Shown here: positions 14,761 to 20,518 of the stretch, piece after piece
How the letters are laid out: every line of letters starts with the position of its first letter
How positions within the stretch are numbered: position 1 is the first letter of the stretch
Assembly (NCBI GenBank): GCA_015489185.1
Contig: WGAE01000086.1
Coordinates: 1 to 20,518 of the forward strand
From: Campylobacterales bacterium
Lineage (GTDB): Bacteria > Campylobacterota > Campylobacteria > Campylobacterales > QNZT01
Length of the DNA: 20,518 nucleotides
Direction: 5' to 3'
Notes under the pieces: model-generated
What the model was told of the DNA's origin: nothing
Seen by the model: the letters and a program-made list of their open reading frames with translations, nothing else
Databases searched by the model: none
Position numbers and translations under genes: made by a program

Positions 14761-15854
14761 TACTGCTCCTTGGATATCAGATAGCTGAAAATCCCCGAAG
14801 GTTTACGCACCCCTTCGATCAACTTCATGACATCAAAATGTTTCGTCTCGACAACGGCAACCCTGTTCACACCGTTGACCGATACATAAAGTTTCGGATA
14901 GAGCTGCGACCAGCGTACATGCAGTACTTTCCCCGCGAAGGTCAGCGTTTTGATAATCGAAAGGCTTTTTGTATCGACAATCTGAATTGTCGGAAAATCT
15001 TTCCCGCTGAAAGTGACCGCCAGATATTTTTTATCCGGACTCAGCGAGGTAAAGACCGGTAATCCTTTTGTTTTGATCTTTTTAAGAAAATGAAACCGCT
15101 TGTCGTAGACCAGTACACTGTTGTCGCCGACCGCAGGGATGAAGGTCTTATCCCGGCTCAGACTCCAAAACCCGAAATGGGGAATCTTCAGTACCGGTTT
15201 ATTCCCCTCTTCGGTAACGCTGATCTGACGATAGCTCATCTTGTCCAGATCGATCACGCCGAATCCTTTGGTAAGGAAAAAGCCGACGATGTAGGTATTG
15301 TCCTGAATCATCGCATCAAAAGGCATCTGCCCGACGGCAAACTCTTTCACCTTTTCAAACTTCGGCATCCCTTTCCCGCCGCTCTTGTCTTCGAGAACGG
15401 TCACTTTGTCATGATCCATCTGTGCAAAGATCAGATAGTTTTTGTAGATCTTGATACCGACATTTTTGGAACCGGTTTTGATCTTTTGGATCGGCTTGAG
15501 ATCGCGTGTCAGAATATCGACCGACTTGTCGTCATAGTTCGCCACCGCGACATAATGCGCCCCAATCACAAATCCAATCGCCGATTTGCTCGTTTTGTAT
15601 TCTGCACGTTTTTGCAATGAGATTGGATCGAAACGTACCACATAGCCATCGCGGCTGATCAGATAACCGTCACGGTCGCGAAATTTGATGATCCCGTGAT
15701 TCATATTGTGCATCCGTTCCATATGCGTCGTCACTTTGTCGTCATCGATCACCGCAACCGAGGCGCTTTCACGCTCGACGACAAAGAGTCGCTCTTTCGT
15801 CTGTGCGGCATATAACGAGACCAAAAACAGTCCCAGTGTTATCCAGTATTTCAT
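14760..15854 (-). CDS. nirF: Heme d1 biosynthesis protein NirF
   Basis: NirF is a periplasmic beta-propeller related to the d1 domain of NirS. It is needed for a late step of heme d1 formation. The 364-residue product has an N-terminal signal (about 1-16; no lipobox Cys, unlike lipoprotein NirFs). Its propeller contains NHGIIKFRDRDGYLISRDGYV (His53 corresponds to the heme ligand or catalytic His), GQMPFDAM (175-182) and KIPHFGFWS with His226. The ATG at 15854 overlaps the nirJ stop (ATGA) and has AGGAGAGGAAC upstream. Longer reading into nirJ is unlikely. It lies between nirJ and cobA in a tightly packed operon. Confidence 0.87.
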   Translation of the reverse strand: MKYWITLGLFLVSLYAAQTKERLFVVERESASVAVIDDDKVTTHMERMHNMNHGIIKFRDRDGYLISRDGYVVRFDPISLQKRAEYKTSKSAIGFVIGAHYVAVANYDDKSVDILTRDLKPIQKIKTGSKNVGIKIYKNYLIFAQMDHDKVTVLEDKSGGKGMPKFEKVKEFAVGQMPFDAMIQDNTYIVGFFLTKGFGVIDLDKMSYRQISVTEEGNKPVLKIPHFGFWSLSRDKTFIPAVGDNSVLVYDKRFHFLKKIKTKGLPVFTSLSPDKKYLAVTFSGKDFPTIQIVDTKSLSIIKTLTFAGKVLHVRWSQLYPKLYVSVNGVNRVAVVETKHFDVMKLIEGVRKPSGIFSYLISKEQ

Positions 15855-16984
15855 ACTTCTGTTCCTCTCCTTTGGGTTTCGTTCAGATAACAGGAGGGAT
15901 CCTCCGCCCATACATCTCCGTAGATCGCATAGGCTCTGCTGCGACTACCGCCGTTGCAGATGTTGATGACACCGCAGTCGGCACATTGACCGCCGACACG
16001 GCGCGGATGCTCCCGCAGTCTTTGGAGCAGTGCATTCGGTCGCTTGCTCCAGATGTCGGTAAAATCCTGTTCTAAAATATTACCGATCGTCTCAGGAAAG
16101 AAAGGATCGGGTTTGACGTTGCCCTCGGCGTCGATATTGAGGAGCTTTCGTCCGGCGCTGTTTCCGCCCCACTCTCTGAGGCGCCGGCGCATCGTCTCTT
16201 TCTGTTCGGGGTATCGCGCACCGAACTTCTCCAAAAACAGAATTGCATCCTGTTCCATATTGCCCGTCACGATCTCGATGCCGGTACCCTTTTCGTAGTA
16301 CTCGAACGCTTTGTCGAGAATATAGTTTACCGCTTCACGCCGCTCCTCTTTGGTCAGATCCATCGCCAGATTGTCCAGTCCCCTGCCGCTATAGACGAGG
16401 TGGGAGATGTAGATTTTGGGAATCTTCTCTTTTTCCGCCAGTTCAAAGATGAACTTCAGATCGCTGAGGGTCTCTTTGGTGATCGTAAAGCGAATCCCCA
16501 CCTTCGTCTCATGAAAGCTGTTGAGCAGCCGCACCGCCTCCATCGACATTTTAAACGATCCGGGAAGGCCTCTGAAACGATCATGTGTGGCTTCGCTGCC
16601 GTCGATACTGATACCGACATAGTTGAAGGTATCGAGAATCTTTCTGGCGTTTTTCTGCCCGACATAGAGTCCGTTGGTCGAAAGATAGGTGATGATCCCC
16701 AGTTCCCGGCACCGCGCCGCGATATCGAAGAGATCTTTGCGTGTCAGCGGCTCACCGCCCGAAAAGATGATAAATTTGACACCGTTGGCTTTGAGCTTCG
16801 GCAATGTCTTCATGATCGTGTCGGTCGTGAGGGTATCGGTAGCGTCAAGATCAGCTCTGGAGTAGCAGTGCATACAAGAAAGGTTGCAGCGGTTGGTAAA
16901 GTTCCAGATCGCGATGCTTCCGTCAAGCACTCTCGCCTGCTTCCCTTCGACGACCGATGCGATCAGATTGGAGAGACGAAACAT
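15851..16984 (-). CDS. nirJ: Radical SAM heme d1 biosynthesis protein NirJ
   Basis: NirJ removes the propionate side chains of didecarboxysiroheme on the way to the d1 oxo groups, using radical chemistry. The 377-residue protein has the radical SAM motif CxxxCxxC as CNLSCMHC (Cys33, 37, 40), a GGEPL motif (about 76-80), STNG and SIDG strands. The SPASM/twitch-like C-terminus has Cys334, 337, 343 and 365 for an auxiliary Fe-S cluster. The ATG at 16984 immediately follows the stop of the upstream cytochrome gene. The neighbours nirF and cobA support NirJ over other SPASM proteins such as AhbC/AhbD, which are the closest alternatives. Confidence 0.93.
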   Translation of the reverse strand: MFRLSNLIASVVEGKQARVLDGSIAIWNFTNRCNLSCMHCYSRADLDATDTLTTDTIMKTLPKLKANGVKFIIFSGGEPLTRKDLFDIAARCRELGIITYLSTNGLYVGQKNARKILDTFNYVGISIDGSEATHDRFRGLPGSFKMSMEAVRLLNSFHETKVGIRFTITKETLSDLKFIFELAEKEKIPKIYISHLVYSGRGLDNLAMDLTKEERREAVNYILDKAFEYYEKGTGIEIVTGNMEQDAILFLEKFGARYPEQKETMRRRLREWGGNSAGRKLLNIDAEGNVKPDPFFPETIGNILEQDFTDIWSKRPNALLQRLREHPRRVGGQCADCGVINICNGGSRSRAYAIYGDVWAEDPSCYLNETQRRGTEV

Positions 16985-17329
16985 CTATTTGCCTTTGGGT
17001 CTGAAGGAGAGGATATATCGGGTGATCGCCTCCAGCTCCGCTTCGCTGAGTCGAAACGGAGGCATCGCATTGCGCTTGTATCCGAATGTTTTGGAGACGT
17101 TCGCCGGATCGGTGATCATCGCCCGTATCTCATCGGCACTCCGTCTGGAGGCGATTTCGGAAAACGGAGGCCCGAACGCCACCGCCGTCTGGTGGTGACA
17201 CCCCCAGCAGTAGGTTTCGAAAACTTTTTGACCTGAAAGCGGCTCTTTATTTTGCTGATCCGCCGCACCCCACAGCAATGTCGTCATCAACAACAAAGCT
17301 GACAACATCATGATGATCTCTTTTCTCAC
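16985..17329 (-). CDS. nirC: NirC-like monoheme cytochrome c
   Basis: The 114-residue product has a signal peptide (about 1-22, basic then hydrophobic). It carries one heme site, CWGCH (41-45), and a probable axial Met89 in NAMPPFRLSEAEL, as in small class I cytochromes c. In nir operons such proteins (NirC, cytochrome c55x) pass electrons to NirS or support d1 maturation. I chose the GTG at 17329 because GGAGG lies 7 bases before it and the product then begins MRKE plus a typical signal. An upstream TTG at 17356 lies within the predicted -10. The stop abuts the nirJ start. It is the first gene after an internal Crp/Fnr-type promoter. Confidence 0.82.
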   Translation of the reverse strand: MRKEIIMMLSALLLMTTLLWGAADQQNKEPLSGQKVFETYCWGCHHQTAVAFGPPFSEIASRRSADEIRAMITDPANVSKTFGYKRNAMPPFRLSEAELEAITRYILSFRPKGK

Positions 17330-17348
17330 GCACAACCCTCCTTCCATT

Positions 17349-17397
17349 ACCCGCAATCATAACATAATTCTTACGAAAGCACCTTAACACAGGTCAA
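17349..17397 (-). promoter_or_regulatory. Class II Crp/Fnr-type promoter of nirC-nirJ-nirF-cobA
   Basis: On the minus strand the box is TTGAC-CTGT-GTTAA (17397-17384). TATGAT at 17361-17356 is the -10, giving a start point at 17349, a 20-nt leader, and a box centre (17390.5) at exactly -41.5. It lies just beyond the stop codon of nirN, so the heme d1 biosynthesis genes can be expressed independently of nirS-nirN. Confidence 0.7.
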
Positions 17398-17398
17398 G

Positions 17399-19000
17399 TC
17401 ACTCTGACTTTTTTCCCGTCAAGAGTGTGTAATTTTTCAAAAAGGCGTCGATGCTGACTTTTTCCAGCGGTGCAACTCCCTTCAGATGTCGCATACAAAC
17501 GATTGGTTTCGCTTTGTTGCGACACTTTTCGTTGAAGATATCCCATCCGAAGAGAGCCGGAAAAAAGCGTCTGTTTTTGTTGATAAAGTTGTACTTGCCT
17601 ACCGGAATATCACACGGATAGGAGACGATCTTTGTCAGTTTCTGCGTATCCCACACTTCGATCGATCCGTTATGTTCGTAGATACTCAGATAGGCATATT
17701 TCCCGTCACCGGTAAATTCGGCATGGATATACTGTTTTCCAGGTACAGGGACGACCGATCGCTTCTTGCCGGTATGCTTGTCGATCAGTATCAGTTTGTC
17801 TGTTGCGTTGTCGATCCAGAGATACGGCGTCTGCGGATGGGTCTTGACAAAGAATCCGTCTCCGCCGATATCGATCTTTTTGACAAATTTCCACTCATAC
17901 ATCTGCCAGATCGTCACGTAAGGTTTACGCAGATGGGGCGTAGCGAAATAGAAGTGCCCGTCCCGGTAGAAAAAGGTCGCCGAGAAGAGGTGCGGCATCC
18001 CCTCCATCGGATGGCTGAAGACCGGTTTGAGGGTGTCGATATCGTATACCTGCAGCATCTTGCCGTGACGAGACGTACCGATCATGTAACGATCGAACGG
18101 ATCGATAAAGAAATCTTCGATCGGCGCTTTGATTTTGACGTAATCGGTTTTGAACGTTTTAGTATCGATTTTGCCGACCAGCGGTTTGTCCCGGTAGGTA
18201 AAGAGCATCTGATCCTTGGTATAGAGATCGTAAACGGCACTCACCTTCCCTTTCAACGGCATTAACTTTTTCACATGCAATGTGTCAGGACCGAAAATGA
18301 CCAGTTGCTGCGGCAGGAGGCAGGTGACAAAAAGGTTTTTGCCGTCACGGCTTAGAGATAGATTTCGCAGATTGATACAGGCGCGTACCTTCGCCTTGCG
18401 TCGTCCCTCTTTGAGCGAATAGCGCTCCACCCAGCCGTCACGCGTGGGGATGTAGATATCTTCCGCCTTCGGAAAACGGTATTTGATGCCGCCGTGCACG
18501 TTTTTGAGGGGGAATTTATCCAAAATTTTCGTATCTTCCATCATCCAGACATACCCTCCGTCACGCTCAACAACCGGCAGAAGATTGGCGATACGGTGTA
18601 TCCCTAAATTTTTCGGCTTATCATCAAACAGATGCAAGGACCGTGTAATCGCTTCCTGATCCCATGTGATATTGTGATCGAGCGGCCTTTTGATATAACG
18701 TGCAATTTTAAGCAACTGCACCTCATTTAGATGGGTAAATTTCGGCATCAACGTCTGCGGAAATCCGTCTCTGATTTTCTTCGCCAGATCGGAAAGGGTT
18801 CTGTATTTACGCAGCGTCTTGTCAAAGAGCGGCGGTCCCTCCAGACCGATACGATCCTTGTGATGACAGGAGGCACACTGCTGCATATAGAGTATTTTGC
18901 CGACGTTTTTCTTTGGTAAAGCTTCGATAAAGTGCCCCGAAGATTCATCAAAACCAAACAGTGACAGTGAAATGAAAATCAGATAGAAAAGATACTTCAT
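17399..19000 (-). CDS. nirN: NirN-like dihydro-heme d1 dehydrogenase (c-type + d1 propeller)
   Basis: NirN is a periplasmic NirS paralogue that oxidises dihydro-heme d1 to heme d1 in the last step of the pathway and hands it to NirS. The 533-residue product has a signal (about 1-17), a cytochrome c domain with CASCH at 42-46 and probable Met85 ligand, then an eight-blade-type propeller from about 115. His169 in VHGGIKYRF and His337 in MPHLF are in the places expected for d1-binding residues; NirF has a matching HG at 52-54. The NirS catalytic motif (FLHDGGWD) is absent, which argues against a second nitrite reductase. I chose ATG 19000, with AAAGGA upstream, over a longer reading that starts in the hairpin region. 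Two extra cysteines near the C-terminus (493, 502) are unusual. Confidence 0.82.
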   Translation of the reverse strand: MKYLFYLIFISLSLFGFDESSGHFIEALPKKNVGKILYMQQCASCHHKDRIGLEGPPLFDKTLRKYRTLSDLAKKIRDGFPQTLMPKFTHLNEVQLLKIARYIKRPLDHNITWDQEAITRSLHLFDDKPKNLGIHRIANLLPVVERDGGYVWMMEDTKILDKFPLKNVHGGIKYRFPKAEDIYIPTRDGWVERYSLKEGRRKAKVRACINLRNLSLSRDGKNLFVTCLLPQQLVIFGPDTLHVKKLMPLKGKVSAVYDLYTKDQMLFTYRDKPLVGKIDTKTFKTDYVKIKAPIEDFFIDPFDRYMIGTSRHGKMLQVYDIDTLKPVFSHPMEGMPHLFSATFFYRDGHFYFATPHLRKPYVTIWQMYEWKFVKKIDIGGDGFFVKTHPQTPYLWIDNATDKLILIDKHTGKKRSVVPVPGKQYIHAEFTGDGKYAYLSIYEHNGSIEVWDTQKLTKIVSYPCDIPVGKYNFINKNRRFFPALFGWDIFNEKCRNKAKPIVCMRHLKGVAPLEKVSIDAFLKNYTLLTGKKSE

Positions 19001-19017
19001 GAAATTCCTTTGGAAGT

Positions 19018-19054
19018 AAAAAAGCAGATAAGAACCGGAGCATCCGCTCCGGCT
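19018..19054 (-). terminator. Hairpin with T-run between nirS and nirN
   Basis: On the minus strand AGCCGGAGC-GGAT-GCTCCGGTT (19054-19033) forms a 9-bp stem with one G-U pair. Nine bases later comes a run of six T (19023-19018). It lies between the nirS stop and nirN start and may terminate part of the nirS transcripts or protect the nirS mRNA end. Confidence 0.6.
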
Positions 19055-19067
19055 CATGAAGGGAAAA

Positions 19068-20518
19068 TCAGTAGATATCTCCCATTGTATTGGTAACGTT
19101 GAACTTACCGGTAGGTGTGATCAGACGTTTGTCTTTGATCACGTCTTTGAGTTTAAGCGTGTTGGCATCGAAGACCAGAATCGGTGTAGGTGTCTTTTTG
19201 TTACCCCAGATACTTGTCCAGACTTCCGTACCGTCCGCGTTGAACTCGAAGTGTACCGGACCTCTCGCCTTGACTTTCGGATCGGCAGACTTGAGATACT
19301 CTTTTGGAATCGGAATCGTTTTGACCACTTCAAGCGTATTTTTGTCTATGACATAGATCTGTGTCTGCAGTTTTCTGTCCGGATTGACTGGACGATCCGC
19401 AAAGATATATTTACAGTTCGGATGCGTTTTGATAAAGAGGTTACCGCCGCCTTCACCCGGCAATTTGATCTTTTTAACCACTTTCCAGGCATTTTGCGGG
19501 TGTCCTTTCGGATCGGTACCGATCGCGACAATATCGTTGCTTCCGATATGACCGGTCAACCATACCGGACCGTACTTTTTGGAGTTGACATTCGCACCGC
19601 GTCCGGGATGCGGTTTGGTTCCCTGAGAAGGAATATTTTTAACCAGTTTACCTTCGACTGTATCGATAACAGAGATAATATTTCTTGCATTCGCAGCCGT
19701 CAGGAAGTAACGTTTGGTGCTATCCCATCCACCGTCATGCAGGAATCTTTCCGCTTCGATCATTTTGATCGTCGGATTTTTGACATCGGTATAGTTATAG
19801 AGCCAGACCTGTCCGGTCTCTTTGACGTTGATGACCCATTCGGGTTTATGGTGATTCGCGATAATCGCCGCAACGCGCGCTTCACGTGTGAAGACACCAT
19901 CGTCGATCGTATAGCTCGCTGTCGATACCTGCTTGATCGGTTCGAGTGTTTTACCGTCGAGCGTTACGATGGAAGGCGGCCAGTAGCAACCGACAACCGC
20001 ATATTTTCCTTCATACCCTTCATATTTTGAAGTATCGATACTTCTGGCGTCGTTACACGGTCTGATCTCCGCTACGTTTTGCGGTTTTTTCATCCAAAGA
20101 TCGATCACCGAAGCTTTACCGTCACGTCCAATAACATACATATATCTACCATCTTTGGAGCTTCTGAGGATGTGCGTCGCAAAACCGGACGGCACGATCG
20201 ACACGACCTCTTTCTTGTCACCGTCGATAATTGCGATTTTACCGATATCTCTAAGTACGACACCGAAATAGTTCTTCCAGTTTCTGTTTGTCTCCGGTTT
20301 TTTCGGACGTTTGTCAACCGGTACAAGCACTTTCCAGCTCTTTCTAAGATCAGCCATAGACTTCTCAGGCGGTTGCGGCGGTGGAAGTTGCACATATTTT
20401 GCCATCAATTCGCCCTCTTCCTTCGAAAGCTCACCCGATTTACCCCAACCCGGCATACCTCCGGTCGTACCGTTATAGATGATCGCTTTCAACCCTTCGG
20501 TACCGATCGCCAGTGTAC
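19068..20518 (-). CDS. nirS: Cytochrome cd1 nitrite reductase NirS, partial (5' part beyond right edge)
   Basis: It reduces nitrite to NO in the periplasm. The visible 482 residues begin in the end of the cytochrome c domain (GGMPGWGKSGELSKEEGELM, a typical Met-ligand region) and include the complete d1 propeller. The frame continues to the right edge; the CxxCH heme motif and signal are outside. The d1 proximal His is present in ATHILRSSKDGRYMYVIGRDG (visible residue 115). The two active-site His residues are in NHHKPEW (222) and FLHDGGWD (260), matching His200, His345 and His388 of Paracoccus NirS. VINVKETG and YFLTAANARN are strong family signatures. The enzyme should be active. It is the first visible gene of the leftward nir locus. 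Confidence 0.96.
   Translation of the reverse strand, partial: TLAIGTEGLKAIIYNGTTGGMPGWGKSGELSKEEGELMAKYVQLPPPQPPEKSMADLRKSWKVLVPVDKRPKKPETNRNWKNYFGVVLRDIGKIAIIDGDKKEVVSIVPSGFATHILRSSKDGRYMYVIGRDGKASVIDLWMKKPQNVAEIRPCNDARSIDTSKYEGYEGKYAVVGCYWPPSIVTLDGKTLEPIKQVSTASYTIDDGVFTREARVAAIIANHHKPEWVINVKETGQVWLYNYTDVKNPTIKMIEAERFLHDGGWDSTKRYFLTAANARNIISVIDTVEGKLVKNIPSQGTKPHPGRGANVNSKKYGPVWLTGHIGSNDIVAIGTDPKGHPQNAWKVVKKIKLPGEGGGNLFIKTHPNCKYIFADRPVNPDRKLQTQIYVIDKNTLEVVKTIPIPKEYLKSADPKVKARGPVHFEFNADGTEVWTSIWGNKKTPTPILVFDANTLKLKDVIKDKRLITPTGKFNVTNTMGDIY

Noticed and set aside
16400..17236. A 278-residue plus-strand frame opposite nirJ and nirC
   Set aside because: Antisense to well-recognised radical SAM and cytochrome motifs on the minus strand; no family resemblance.
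19056..20030. A 324-residue plus-strand frame opposite nirS
   Set aside because: Antisense to clearly conserved NirS sequence. Its regular composition is a mirror of NirS codon use.

Overview
This window looks like a denitrification locus from a bacterium of the Campylobacterota (Sulfurimonas/Sulfurovum-like; inferred from protein style and gene content, not from a marker gene). It carries a nitrite reductase (cytochrome cd1) and heme d1 biosynthesis system, together with redox, transport and accessory genes. No rRNA, tRNA or CRISPR array was seen.

Layout, left to right. (1) 1-2088, leftward operon: a CopD-like membrane protein, a DUF2249/TusA-like protein, and a 12-helix-type heme-copper-oxidase-subunit-I-like protein that runs off the left edge. 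(2) 2320-3540, rightward: an NDH-2-type FAD/NAD(P)H dehydrogenase. (3) 3533-4950, leftward: a fused siroheme decarboxylase (NirDL+NirGH-like), translationally coupled to a small membrane protein. (4) 5078-6959, rightward: a small anchored protein and an SLC1-type acidic amino acid/dicarboxylate symporter. (5) 6963-9802, leftward: di-heme cytochrome c peroxidase, AraC-type regulator and short-chain dehydrogenase. (6) 9809-13096: two ~188-bp structured palindromic elements in opposite orientation, enclosing a GAPDH-like gene without a canonical start codon and a chemoreceptor with a C-terminal PilZ domain. (7) 13220-13829, rightward: ribbon-helix-helix antitoxin and MazF-type toxin. (8) 13832-20518, leftward: nirS (partial at the right edge), nirN, nirC-like cytochrome, nirJ, nirF, cobA/nirE and a small membrane protein.

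How it works together. CobA makes precorrin-2 toward siroheme, the fused decarboxylase makes didecarboxysiroheme, NirJ performs the radical SAM step, and NirF and NirN complete heme d1 in the periplasm. There it is inserted into NirS, which reduces nitrite to NO. The pathway genes are split between two places about 9 kb apart.

The main regulatory observation is a set of four Crp/Fnr-superfamily-like boxes (2145-2158, 5009-5022, 10037-10050, 17384-17397). Each is centred exactly 41.5 bp upstream of the start point predicted from a good -10 hexamer, as in class II activation. They tie the two nir parts, the CopD/DUF2249/COX1-like operon, and possibly the SDR-AraC operon into one candidate NO- or anoxia-responsive regulon. 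One box appears to serve two divergent promoters.
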